The translations under genes were made by a program, and so were the position numbers. 64,000 bases of DNA from Anaerolineae bacterium. Its GTDB lineage: Bacteria; Chloroflexota; Anaerolineae; Aggregatilineales; Phototrophicaceae. The notes below the pieces were generated by a model. It saw nothing but the letters and a program-made list of their open reading frames with translations. It was not told where the DNA came from and searched no databases. The stretch is from the NCBI GenBank assembly GCA_014879665.1, contig JACSRP010000114.1, positions 18,486 through 82,485 of the forward strand, read 5' to 3'. Of this stretch, positions 52,704 through 62,098 are shown piece by piece; positions within the stretch are counted from its first letter, which is position 1, and each line of letters starts with the position of its first letter.

Positions 52704-53300
52704 ATGCCTGACTTTAACCAGCGTTTTGGATTAAATCGTTACGCCGCTGATGAATCCTATCATCGGGCGCTTGCGGCCATTGCCCGCCGTGATTATGACC
52801 GCGCGATTGCCGCTTTGAATGATGCCATTGCCGAATTACCACGTAATGCCGAATACATTGCTGCGCGTGGGCTGATACATCTTGAAGAAGCCGAATATGA
52901 CGAAGCCGAAGCTGATTTTGAGGCGGCGTTGAAGATTGATAAATTTGAGATGCTTGCCAACTACGGGCTGGGACTCATCGCGCATAAGCGGCAGGAATAC
53001 CCGGCTGCGGTGAAGTATTTTCAGTCCGCCTATTACATTGACCAGAATCGCCCTGAAACGCTGTATGCGTTGGGGGTGGCTTTCTACCAGCAGGGCGATG
53101 TTGTGAACGCAACCCAGTTTATGGGTAAGGCCAATGAGATATTCGAGAAAGCCAACGATAAGCGTAAATCCGAGTCTGGCCGCTGGCTGCGAGAGCTGAC
53201 CAAACACGTTGCCAAACCCGCACGCCCGGCCAACCCGTCACTGCCCGATTCTCAACAGCAGGCGCTGCCTTTGGGTGATAAAATTCCGCCTAAACCCTGA
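52704..53300 (+). CDS. TPR-repeat protein
   Basis: 'YHRALAAIARRDYDRAIAALNDAIAELPRNAEYIAARGLIHLEEAEYDEAEADFEAAL'. Confidence 0.85.
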   Translation: MPDFNQRFGLNRYAADESYHRALAAIARRDYDRAIAALNDAIAELPRNAEYIAARGLIHLEEAEYDEAEADFEAALKIDKFEMLANYGLGLIAHKRQEYPAAVKYFQSAYYIDQNRPETLYALGVAFYQQGDVVNATQFMGKANEIFEKANDKRKSESGRWLRELTKHVAKPARPANPSLPDSQQQALPLGDKIPPKP

Positions 53301-53326
53301 CAATGTGGGGGGTGAAAATAAAAACC

Positions 53327-53746
53327 CTACGCCTTCCAGACGATCCAGACCGCGCCAATTCCCAGGCCGATCAATGCGCCGCCCAACGCCCAGATAGGCG
53401 CAAGCGCAAGCATTCCGGAAATCATGCCAAAGGGAAATTCGGGAAATACATGTGCGTGTAGGCCATTTTTGATCAACATCAATAATGCAGCGCTGACCGC
53501 CGTTCCCAAACCGATCAGCCCGCCTAACGCGGTATAGGCTGCCAGCAGCCAGCGCCACGTATATTCGCGTCCGCCGGTTTTTCGCCATGTCCAGCCAATT
53601 ACGATCAAGCAGGTGATAAGCAGGCCGCCAATCGCTGCGGCGATCACGTTATCATCTTCAAGGCGCAGCCATAAAAAGATGCTGCCTCCGACAAGCAGCG
53701 CCGCCAGCCGGAACCAGCTTGTATTGAAGAGAGGCAGGAAAATCAT
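53327..53746 (-). CDS. Small integral membrane protein, unknown function
   Basis: About four hydrophobic segments; 139 aa. Confidence 0.65.
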   Translation of the reverse strand: MIFLPLFNTSWFRLAALLVGGSIFLWLRLEDDNVIAAAIGGLLITCLIVIGWTWRKTGGREYTWRWLLAAYTALGGLIGLGTAVSAALLMLIKNGLHAHVFPEFPFGMISGMLALAPIWALGGALIGLGIGAVWIVWKA

Positions 53747-53771
53747 GCGTGGGGATACTTGATGAACACGT

Positions 53772-54908
53772 TTAATCTTTCGCGGTCATCAGCGCCAATG
53801 CTTGCTCACAAATCTCGTCCGCAGCGTGTGGACGACCGACTTTGCGAGCATTTTCAGCAAGAGTCTGTAAACGCTTTCCGCTGCCGCTTACCCAGTGAAA
53901 TAAAGCTTCGAGCATTTCGAGCGGTTTTCTGGCAACTTCACCGGCATCGTTGTTGACCACGAATTCGGCATTGCCGGTTTCTTGCCCCTCAATCACATCA
54001 ATGAGCAGTATGGGCAAACCACAGGCCAGCGCCTCAGTCACAACCAGCCCTCCTGCTTTGCACACGATGAAATCAGCTGCATGCATTAGCGTGGGCATGT
54101 TATTCACAAAATTGTAGATCGCAACTGGTAAATGCCATTCCATTTTCTGTAACGCGGCATATACTGCGTCATCACCGCCAGCAACGACAATTAGCTGAAT
54201 GGGCTGGTTGCTATAGTTCAGCACTTGTACTGCATCTAGCAAGTTGTTGACGCGGGAACTGCCCACCACCAGTGCCGTCATACGTGCTGGATCCAGCGCT
54301 AAGGATGATCGGATTTCGGCAGGGGTGCGCTTTTCATCGTTAATCTGTGGATGAACCGGAATACCGGTGATTTTGACGGTTGAGGCGGGCAGTTTAGCCT
54401 GTAATGCTAAATCGTAGACTCGCTCAGTGGGGACGAAGGTGATATTGGAGACATCGTTGAACCATATTTTCTGCACCGTACCCAGATCGGTCACAATGGT
54501 GATGATAGGAATTGTGCGGCCAGTTACGTGGAAAATGGTGTTCAATGGCTCCAGATACATTGGATGGGTGACGATAATCAAATCTGGCGTGATTTGCTTG
54601 AGAATATCACTCAATGCTTGAAATAGGAGCGCAGTCAGGCCAATTTCAAGCAAGCTGGTGGATACCGACCAGTCCATTGCCTGATAGCTGGCCTGATAAA
54701 GCTGCGGCGATTCTCTAACTCGACGATCATATTCAGTCTGTTGATCACGCACAACGGAAGGGATGCTCTTGTGGTCAAATGCATTGATCACCTCAACATG
54801 CACGGCTTCCCCGTAACGAGACTCAAACGCTGCGGTCATAGCGTTCGCAGTGCTGCGATGCCCGAACCCCATATCCGATGTCAGGATCAGGATTTGTTTT
54901 GGCTTCAT
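53772..54908 (-). CDS. MGDG-synthase/processive diacylglycerol glycosyltransferase-like protein (GT28-type)
   Basis: 'ILILTSDMGFGHRSTANAMTAAF', 'PDLIIVTHPMYLEPL', 'ADFIVCKAGGLVVTEALACGLPILLIDVIEGQETGNAEFVV'. Confidence 0.88.
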   Translation of the reverse strand: MKPKQILILTSDMGFGHRSTANAMTAAFESRYGEAVHVEVINAFDHKSIPSVVRDQQTEYDRRVRESPQLYQASYQAMDWSVSTSLLEIGLTALLFQALSDILKQITPDLIIVTHPMYLEPLNTIFHVTGRTIPIITIVTDLGTVQKIWFNDVSNITFVPTERVYDLALQAKLPASTVKITGIPVHPQINDEKRTPAEIRSSLALDPARMTALVVGSSRVNNLLDAVQVLNYSNQPIQLIVVAGGDDAVYAALQKMEWHLPVAIYNFVNNMPTLMHAADFIVCKAGGLVVTEALACGLPILLIDVIEGQETGNAEFVVNNDAGEVARKPLEMLEALFHWVSGSGKRLQTLAENARKVGRPHAADEICEQALALMTAKD

Positions 54909-54951
54909 GGATTCCGTCCGGTCTTAGCATTCATGGGCAGTCCGGTTAATT

Positions 54952-56520
54952 TTAGAATACTTCACCCCGATAGCCGCCAGCATGAACAGGTTTCGGCGCG
55001 TCTTCTAGTTCAAAGCGGAAGATGAACGATTCGTAGGGATCAAGATCGACCAGCATGCCATCCTTAGAGAGCGCGCCGCCCTGACGTGAAAATTCCTCGT
55101 TATCCAGCACGTTGAATAATCGCCAGCGCCGCCCTTCCAGCCATGTCCATGCAGACATGTCAACCCGCCCCTGCGCCCGTTGATCAGTCAGATTTACGAC
55201 GATCAGCCGATAATCAAACTCCGCCTCATTATACCAACCATAGGCCAGCAGGTGCTGGTAACTGGTATTGTTTTTCGCCGCCGGGTTCACGTGAAATAGA
55301 TAGAATGAGCCGTTGTGATAAACCGGATGCTCAATTTCTCGCAGCAGCCCCTCATAGAAGGTTTTCAGCTTGCGATGTTCGCGCTCGTGGGGGGCGCGGT
55401 TGATTTGAACGGGAAGTTTTACTCGCCTGCCGGTCAACTGTCCATCATGCAGCAGGGTGCCGCCGGGCAGTGTACAAAGCAGGGTAGCCGCAGGGTAGCT
55501 GCGTAAGACTCCCAGCGTTTCGTAAGCCCGTGGTTCATCGTGATTTTCAAGGAAGCGCACCAGCCGCTGCTGGTAGGCTAGTTCGGCCACTAGATGCTGG
55601 CGAAGCTGCTGCACATGCCCTTCTATCACGCGGTCATAAAAGACTTTGTCGTAGCAGTAATCGAAGCCTTGCAGCAGTAATTCATACTCTTTGTGCCAGT
55701 AAACCTCGGCCATGAACAGGAAGTCGGGGTGAAACTGCCGCACTGCTTTAGTCATCTCCATCCAGTATTCTTTGGCGGGCGGCGCTGGCACGTAGCCTTT
55801 CCATGTATGCGCGAAAATTTCTTTGAGCATCAGCATCGCCATGTCGCAGCGCAGGCCATCGCACTGACTCGCAATATCCAGCAGCAAATTACGTACTGCT
55901 TTACGCAGCGCAGGGTTGAAGATATTGAGCTGCGCGGTGTCGCTCCAACCGGGGTAGTAGGGGTCGCGCCCGTGAGCAAAGACCTGTAAAACATCCCCAG
56001 AATTTTTATAACTGAAGAAATCATTTGGACGGTTCAGCACATCTTCGCTGCTGCCCTGTACGATGTATTCAGGGTGGGTTTCCAACCATGGATGATCAGC
56101 GGCGACGTGATTTGGCACAAAATCGAGGATCAGCTTCAACCCGCGCTGGCGTAAGCGACCGCGCAGGCTGGCAAGCGCCTCACGCCCACCGAAGGCATCG
56201 GCCACGCGATAATCGCTAATTGCATAAGCCGAGCCAATGATGTCATTGTCGGTTAAGTCGGGCAGGGCGGGCTGATATTCATGCTTCCATTTTAAGGCGA
56301 TCTGGATGCCGTACTGGCTGCGCTGCCAGACTCCCATCAACCAGATGTAATCTATTCCCGGCCTTGCAATGGCATCCAATGCTTCATCGGGGATGTTACT
56401 CAGGGTGACGGGTTGGTGATATCGTTCTGAAAGTTCGGTCAACCAGACAGCGGTATTGATTTCGTAAATGAACTGTTTTTCTGCAAAGTTGCGCATTCTA
56501 TTCCTCTGCGCCCGGCACAA
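54952..56520 (-). CDS. GH13 alpha-amylase-family glycoside hydrolase
   Basis: 'KLILDFVPNHVAADHPW', nucleophile region 'CDGLRCDMAML', acid 'FLFMAEVYWH', 'FLENHDEPRA'. Confidence 0.92.
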   Translation of the reverse strand: MCRAQRNRMRNFAEKQFIYEINTAVWLTELSERYHQPVTLSNIPDEALDAIARPGIDYIWLMGVWQRSQYGIQIALKWKHEYQPALPDLTDNDIIGSAYAISDYRVADAFGGREALASLRGRLRQRGLKLILDFVPNHVAADHPWLETHPEYIVQGSSEDVLNRPNDFFSYKNSGDVLQVFAHGRDPYYPGWSDTAQLNIFNPALRKAVRNLLLDIASQCDGLRCDMAMLMLKEIFAHTWKGYVPAPPAKEYWMEMTKAVRQFHPDFLFMAEVYWHKEYELLLQGFDYCYDKVFYDRVIEGHVQQLRQHLVAELAYQQRLVRFLENHDEPRAYETLGVLRSYPAATLLCTLPGGTLLHDGQLTGRRVKLPVQINRAPHEREHRKLKTFYEGLLREIEHPVYHNGSFYLFHVNPAAKNNTSYQHLLAYGWYNEAEFDYRLIVVNLTDQRAQGRVDMSAWTWLEGRRWRLFNVLDNEEFSRQGGALSKDGMLVDLDPYESFIFRFELEDAPKPVHAGGYRGEVF

Positions 56521-56814
56521 GGGTATTGTTTCTGTCCGCTATGCTAACGGTATTGGCGCGATTTTTCTAGAACGTTTAAGTTGAAGTATAGGGCGAAAAC
56601 AGCTATTGAGTCGTTGAAATTCAAGAATCGCCGGCGTTTGATTAGGATTTGTTGAGAAGTTTGCCACAGCATGGGGCGCAGATTGAGCATTGTTCGCCTG
56701 AAAACGGCGCTGCCCTGAACCACCGCGCTAGATGGTCTGCATTGGCGTTTGTGAATTGATACTACGATTTGCATAATAACGTTACGATTCGCGATAACAA
56801 GCAAGGTCGTGACA

Positions 56815-57159
56815 ATGGCAGATGGATACTATATCACTCCAAAAGACGCTGAACAGGTAGAGATGCGGCCCGGGGTGCACCGGAGAACGATGGGCACTAC
56901 CGATGAGGCGATGTTGTGCGAGTTCTTTCTGGAACGCGCCGCCATCGTTAGTGCCCACAGCCATCTAAACGATCAAGTGGGCTATATTGTTCGGGGCAAA
57001 ATTGAAATCACCATCGGCGATATTGTAAAGACACTATATCCCGGAGACAGCTATGCCATTCCCGGTGGTATCATACATAGTGTTATTGCATTAGAAGATT
57101 CTCTGGTTGTTGATGCTTTTTCCCCTCCGCGGGATGATTATCGTGTGGAAGCGCGTTGA
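56815..57159 (+). CDS. Cupin-domain protein
   Basis: 'AAIVSAHSHLNDQVGYIVRGKIEITIGDIVKTLYPGDSYAIPGGIIHSVIALEDSLVVDAFSPPRDDY'. Confidence 0.9.
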   Translation: MADGYYITPKDAEQVEMRPGVHRRTMGTTDEAMLCEFFLERAAIVSAHSHLNDQVGYIVRGKIEITIGDIVKTLYPGDSYAIPGGIIHSVIALEDSLVVDAFSPPRDDYRVEAR

Positions 57160-57250
57160 ATTTTCGCGCTGGACTGGTCTGAAAACACTAAAATTCGCAT
57201 ACAATAGTCAATGTCAGGGTTGGTTAAGTTTGGGACAATCTTAGGCGCAT

Positions 57251-59077
57251 ATGGAAATTTATCAGCCTGATCGTAAGAAAACTGGGCGTACCCGTGAGCG
57301 GGTTGCGGCGCGCCAGCGTAAACAGATGGCAACACCAATGGCGACGCCTGCCGCCGCGCCGCCAACTGGCACGCCGGTAGATACCCGCCCTGCCATGCAG
57401 CGCAGCGAAGTTTCTAGCGGCTATCAGGAAGCACCGCGCGTTCGCGAGCCAAAACAAACTAGCGGCGCAAAGACATTCGGCATGCTGGCTGGTATCGCTG
57501 CCGGGGCGGCTATGGTTGGCCGTGATACGCTCTGGCATATTCGTTCTAGCAAGCGCGTGGGCTATGGAATCGCCGCCACGATTGCCGGATTTGTCTTAAT
57601 TTATTTGCTGATGCACCTGACGCAGAGCCGGATTTTCCCGAATGTGTGGGCGTTAGGCGTGAACTTAGCTGATATGAACATGGATGAGGCGACGGCAGCC
57701 TTACAGCAGGCGTGGAATCAGCAGATCAGGCTGCAATTGACCGATGAAGATCGAAGCTGGGAAGTGACTCCGGCGGAACTTGGTATGGTGCTGAACAGCC
57801 GGCAAATGGCCGAAGCTGCGCGGGGCGCCGGGCTGGCAGGAATACCATTAGGCGTGAATATCATGCCTGTGGCTGAGATCAATATTTTGACCGCGCAAAC
57901 GATGCTGTTGAACCTGACGCAGGAAACAGATATCGCGCCATATAACGCCGGCTACAGCTGGAGTGGAGATCGCCTCGTAGGGCTTCCCGGCGCGAATGGG
58001 CGTTTTCTGGACGTGGCGATGACGCTGGAACTGCTTCAGGAAGACCTTTCGGAGGCGATCAATCAGCGTGAAATTCAGCTGAATATGAGCATTGCGCGGC
58101 CGGATATTTTAGATCCGTCGCCTTATTTTGATGAGGCGCAGGCGCTGACCAACCGTACGTTCTTCATTCGCGGCTACGATCCGTTTACCAATGAAACGCT
58201 GGTCTGGATGCCTGACCGGGAGATGTTCACCAGCTGGCTTGAAGCTGGCGAGGATACGCTTTCACTGCGCGAGACGCCATTTGCGACTTATCTGGATGAA
58301 CAAACCCGCGCGCTGGAAGAGGCCAATCCGCTGCGCTTCCTTGAGCCGATGGACGCGATCTCTAAAGTGCGCGCTGCTATTGAGCAGGGCAGCTCGGAAG
58401 TTTACGTGCGCGTTCATTATCGCAATTCAATTCACACGGTTGAAGGTGGAGACAGCGGCTATCGTATTGCACGGCGGAACGGCGTGTCTTTCTACCTGTT
58501 ACAGCAGGCGAACCCGAACCGCGATTGGGATCAGATGCTGACGGTTGGCGAGCAGATTGTGGTGCCATCGCGGGATTCGATGATTCCGCTGGAGCCGGTG
58601 CCGAATAAGCGCATCGTCATTGATTTACAAACACAGCAGATGTGGGCGTTTGAGAATGGCAACCTGGTGTTTAGCTGGTTGATTTCTTCAGGGATGGATC
58701 ATGCGCCGACTTCACCGGGAACCTACCAGATTTTGAGCCATGAAGAAGAGGCCATCGGCAGCAGCATTGAATTGTGCGGCGATAACTCTTGCGGCACTTG
58801 GACGATGTACTGGTTCATGGGTATTTATGAAGCGGTGCCGGGGCTGGTGAACGGTTTTCATGGCGCGGTGCTGCTGCCGGGCGGAACCTATCTGGGCGGC
58901 GGCAATGTGGGCAGCCCGTATACCTATGGCTGCATCATGTCTGAGAACAGCAATGCCGAGCAGCTTTATCACTGGGCGGATCAAGGCACGATTGTGGAAA
59001 TTTTATCCAGTGAATATGCGCCCATGAGCGATCTGGGCCGTCAGGCGTTGCAAATGGCGACTGGTCAAGCTGCATAA
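57251..59077 (+). CDS. L,D-transpeptidase with TM anchor, peptidoglycan-binding-4-like domain and LysM-like module
   Basis: TM 'VGYGIAATIAGFVLIYLLMHL'; LysM-like 'TVEGGDSGYRIARRNGVSFYLLQQANPNRDWDQMLTVGEQIVVPS'; YkuD-like 'KRIVIDLQTQQMWAFENGNLVFSWLISSGMDHAPTSPGTYQIL' and 'HGAVLLPGG...YTYGCIMSENSNAEQLYHW'. Confidence 0.88.
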   Translation: MEIYQPDRKKTGRTRERVAARQRKQMATPMATPAAAPPTGTPVDTRPAMQRSEVSSGYQEAPRVREPKQTSGAKTFGMLAGIAAGAAMVGRDTLWHIRSSKRVGYGIAATIAGFVLIYLLMHLTQSRIFPNVWALGVNLADMNMDEATAALQQAWNQQIRLQLTDEDRSWEVTPAELGMVLNSRQMAEAARGAGLAGIPLGVNIMPVAEINILTAQTMLLNLTQETDIAPYNAGYSWSGDRLVGLPGANGRFLDVAMTLELLQEDLSEAINQREIQLNMSIARPDILDPSPYFDEAQALTNRTFFIRGYDPFTNETLVWMPDREMFTSWLEAGEDTLSLRETPFATYLDEQTRALEEANPLRFLEPMDAISKVRAAIEQGSSEVYVRVHYRNSIHTVEGGDSGYRIARRNGVSFYLLQQANPNRDWDQMLTVGEQIVVPSRDSMIPLEPVPNKRIVIDLQTQQMWAFENGNLVFSWLISSGMDHAPTSPGTYQILSHEEEAIGSSIELCGDNSCGTWTMYWFMGIYEAVPGLVNGFHGAVLLPGGTYLGGGNVGSPYTYGCIMSENSNAEQLYHWADQGTIVEILSSEYAPMSDLGRQALQMATGQAA

Positions 59078-59382
59078 ATATCAGCGGGGCAATGGCCGGC
59101 AAAAAACCGGCCTTTACCTGTACATTCTGCACAAATTTAATCCGGCTAACCCGACAGTTCGTTCATTGATATATCGGATATAAACAATTCTAATTTAACT
59201 GTTCGTTAATTATCTACGGCATGTGCGGATCTGTGATTTCAGGTGTACCTCCGCGTATCGCGCAAATTAGACGCCGCTGTAAATTAAACAATTGGCTGTT
59301 GAGCAGGGCGCAGCTAGCATATTGTGAACGTAAGCACTATCGTTAGTTTATTATTTCGCAAGCGAGGCATCGCTTTTCGGGT

Positions 59383-59411
59383 TTGACGCTCCCGCCCCCG
59401 CCTTCTATACT
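59383..59411 (+). promoter_or_regulatory. Near-consensus sigma70 promoter upstream of the sRNA candidate
   Basis: TTGACG (59383-59388), 17-nt spacer, TATACT (59406-59411). Confidence 0.75.
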
Positions 59412-59417
59412 CCCGAT

Positions 59418-59520
59418 TGTAAATTGAACGTGTGAGACACCCTAAAAAGACCTTATTAGAAAAAATTCTTTGGTCTCACACAACTTTAAAAACGCCCCAC
59501 ACCCGTGGGGCGTTTTCTTT
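59418..59520 (+). ncRNA. Candidate sRNA or 5' leader RNA (about 100 nt)
   Basis: Begins 7 nt after the -10 box; 9-bp dyad GTGTGAGAC (59430-59438)/GTCTCACAC (59473-59481); ends at a perfect intrinsic terminator; no ORF. Confidence 0.55.
59489..59520 (+). terminator. Perfect 12-bp intrinsic terminator
   Basis: AAAACGCCCCAC-ACCC-GTGGGGCGTTTT-CTTTT. Confidence 0.93.
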
Positions 59521-59611
59521 TCCCCGTTCACCCACTTGCGGTATGCTTCAGCGGTATTGTATGTTTGAGCAGGCATAGAAATTTAATACTGGCCACATTA
59601 GGAGAAGGAAC

Positions 59612-61504
59612 GTGACGCAGAAGCAGCGTCGTGCCTTTGGCACATGGAGCAGCTTGATTTCGGCGAAGTCGCTGGCCGCTAACAACCGCTTTCTGGATGT
59701 GATGTGGAACCGTGACGGCACAACGCTGGCCTGGCTTGAAAGCCGGAGCGGGCAAACATCGCTGGTGATTAAGCGTGACGGTGACAGCCTACGAGAAATT
59801 ACCGAGCCGGATGAGAGTATTCGCGGGCGGATCGGTTATGGCGGCGGGGAGCTGGCAGTCGGGCAGGACTTTGCGGTTTACAGCGGGCGGGATGGGCGGC
59901 TGTTCCGGCGCTCTCTGGATGGCGGCGGCGCGCGCCCGATTACGCCGGGCTACGGCGCGGCGGCGGCGGCGGCGATATCGCCTGATGGTCGCTGGCTGGT
60001 TTATGTACAGTCTTATGAGGATGCGGATGGCCTGCTGCTGGTGGATGCTGGCGGAGAAATGCTGCCGCGCCGATTGTTCGGGGCTACCGATTTTGTGATG
60101 CAGCCGGTATGGCATCCAGCGGGAACGGCGGCAGCGTTCGTTGGTTGGGATTTTCCGGCGATGCCGTGGGACAGCGCGACGCTGTATCTGGCGCAGGTTG
60201 AGCAAGATCAGTCGGGCGTGCCTACTTTTGGCGAGGTGAAAGCGATTGCTGGCGGGAATGATGTTTCGTGCATGCAGCCGCAGTTTTCGCCGGATGGGCA
60301 AAAGCTGGCTTTTGTGAGCGATGAGGCTGGTTGGTGGCAGCTATATGTGTTGGCGCTGGCAAGCGGTGAAATAACACAGATCACCGGTGACGCGGCGGAA
60401 TACGGGCAGCCGGCATGGGTGCAGGGTCAGCGGATGTATGGGTGGCATGATAACCAGACAATTTATGCGCTGCGCAGCGAGGAGTCGCACACCACACTGC
60501 GGCGCATTGATGTGAACAGCCATGAGAATATGACGGTTAAAGGGTTGGGGGCTTATACGCATCTGCGGCAGCTAAGCCTTACACCGGGGAGCCAGATTGC
60601 GCTGCTGGCCTCATCATCGGTGATTCCTGAACGAGTCATTACGTTTGATCCGGTCAGCGGAGAGATGATGGTTCAGCGGCGGAGTGCCACTGAAAACCAG
60701 CCGCCAGAAACGCTGTCTCGCGCGCAAAACGTGACATGGACGGATGAAGATGGCGGGGAAGCTCACGGGCTGTTCTATGCGCCGGCAAGCATGCGCTTTG
60801 AGGGAATCGGGCTGCCGCCGCTGATCGTGTATGTGCATGGCGGGCCAACCTCGCATGTGCGGGCGGATTACCACCCTGAGGCGCAGTTTTACGCGACGCG
60901 GGGCTATGCTGTGCTGTATGTGAACCATCGCGGCGGCACAGGCTACGGCAAGGCTTACAAGGATATGCATCGCGGCGCGTGGGGGGTGTGGGATGTGCGC
61001 GATGCGGCTTCTGGCGCGGAATATCTGGCGGCGGCGGGGCTGGTTGACCCGGAAAAGCGAGTGATCTATGGCGGCAGCGCGGGCGGTTACACGGTGCTGC
61101 AATCGCTGGTGGATATGCCGGGCTTCTGGAGCGCGGGGGTGTGCCTGTACGGGGTTAGCAATCAATTCACACTGGTGAGCGCGTCTGAGTTCAAATTTGA
61201 GTCGCAGTACAGCTATACGCTGCTCGGTCATTTGCCGGAAGCGGCTGCGGTTTACCGGGATCGCTCGCCAGTATTTCACGCTGATAAGATCGTTGATCCG
61301 GTGATCCTGTTTCAAGGCGATGAAGATAACGTCGTGCCGCAGGCGCAGAGCGATATGATTGTGGAGGTGTTGAAGGCGCGCGGCGTCCCCTATGAATATC
61401 ATGTATACGTGGGAGAGGGGCATGGTTGGCGCAAGCCGGATACGATCGAGCATTTTTATCGGGCGGCGCTGGGCTTCATGGAAACTTATGTGCTCTATCG
61501 CTAG
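59612..61504 (+). CDS. S9-family (prolyl oligopeptidase-like) peptidase with beta-propeller
   Basis: 'LPPLIVYVHGGPTSHVRADYHPEAQFYATRGYAVLYVNHRGGTGYGKAY', 'IYGGSAGGYTVLQSLV', 'PVILFQGDEDNVVPQAQSDMIVE', 'GEGHGWRKP'; GTG start. Confidence 0.95.
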   Translation: MTQKQRRAFGTWSSLISAKSLAANNRFLDVMWNRDGTTLAWLESRSGQTSLVIKRDGDSLREITEPDESIRGRIGYGGGELAVGQDFAVYSGRDGRLFRRSLDGGGARPITPGYGAAAAAAISPDGRWLVYVQSYEDADGLLLVDAGGEMLPRRLFGATDFVMQPVWHPAGTAAAFVGWDFPAMPWDSATLYLAQVEQDQSGVPTFGEVKAIAGGNDVSCMQPQFSPDGQKLAFVSDEAGWWQLYVLALASGEITQITGDAAEYGQPAWVQGQRMYGWHDNQTIYALRSEESHTTLRRIDVNSHENMTVKGLGAYTHLRQLSLTPGSQIALLASSSVIPERVITFDPVSGEMMVQRRSATENQPPETLSRAQNVTWTDEDGGEAHGLFYAPASMRFEGIGLPPLIVYVHGGPTSHVRADYHPEAQFYATRGYAVLYVNHRGGTGYGKAYKDMHRGAWGVWDVRDAASGAEYLAAAGLVDPEKRVIYGGSAGGYTVLQSLVDMPGFWSAGVCLYGVSNQFTLVSASEFKFESQYSYTLLGHLPEAAAVYRDRSPVFHADKIVDPVILFQGDEDNVVPQAQSDMIVEVLKARGVPYEYHVYVGEGHGWRKPDTIEHFYRAALGFMETYVLYR

Positions 61505-61522
61505 TAGGCTGGAGATGAGAGG

Positions 61523-62014
61523 ATGACTTCTGATCATGACTACCCGCCAGCATTTCTAGCGGTGACACAGCAAGTAGATACAGGCAAACGCCTACAAGAC
61601 GAAAGCCGCCTGCTTGCCGCCAGCATGGATGACCTGCCAGCCCTGCGGCAGATGGCAGTGACGCAGGGGGGCGATCTGGAGAGCCGATGGCGGGCGGCGA
61701 TTGCGCTAGGCAAACTGCATGATCTGGAGGCGGTAGGCGCGTTGATCAGCCTGACCCATGATCCAGCGTGGGAGATGCGGCACAGCGCGGTATGGTCATT
61801 GTGTTTGCTGGCGGATGCGGCAGCGATGGAGATACTAGCGGCAATTTGCAGCAGCGAGAAGCTGGACGAACAGATCAACTATATTGCGGCGATGGGGCTG
61901 GCATCAGATTTTAGCGAGCAGGGCAAGCAGATTTTGGAGGCGAACCTACGGCATCATGACGCATCGGTGCGGGCGTGGGCGCGGTGTTCGCTGGCGAATG
62001 TGGCGTACCGGTAG
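61523..62014 (+). CDS. HEAT-repeat protein
   Basis: 'LESRWRAAIALGKLHDLEAVGALISLTHDPAWEMRHSAVWSLCLLAD'. Confidence 0.8.
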   Translation: MTSDHDYPPAFLAVTQQVDTGKRLQDESRLLAASMDDLPALRQMAVTQGGDLESRWRAAIALGKLHDLEAVGALISLTHDPAWEMRHSAVWSLCLLADAAAMEILAAICSSEKLDEQINYIAAMGLASDFSEQGKQILEANLRHHDASVRAWARCSLANVAYR

Positions 62015-62030
62015 ATAAACCCCTCATCCT

Positions 62031-62066
62031 AAATCTCTCGCCCCACATGCGTGGAGCGAGAGATTT
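62031..62066. terminator. Bidirectional terminator between convergent HEAT-protein and serS genes
   Basis: AAATCTCTCGC-c-CCAC-atgc-GTGG-a-GCGAGAGATTT, 16-position stem with one mismatch, T/A-rich flanks. Confidence 0.88.
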
Positions 62067-62098
62067 TTAGATATATAGGATGATCGCCATAGATTTGT

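Noticed and set aside
59950-59985. GCG trinucleotide run
   Set aside because: In-frame Ala-rich stretch (AAAAA) of the S9 peptidase
60614-61537. 307-aa minus-strand ORF
   Set aside because: Antisense to the S9 peptidase; Arg/His-rich composition, no motifs
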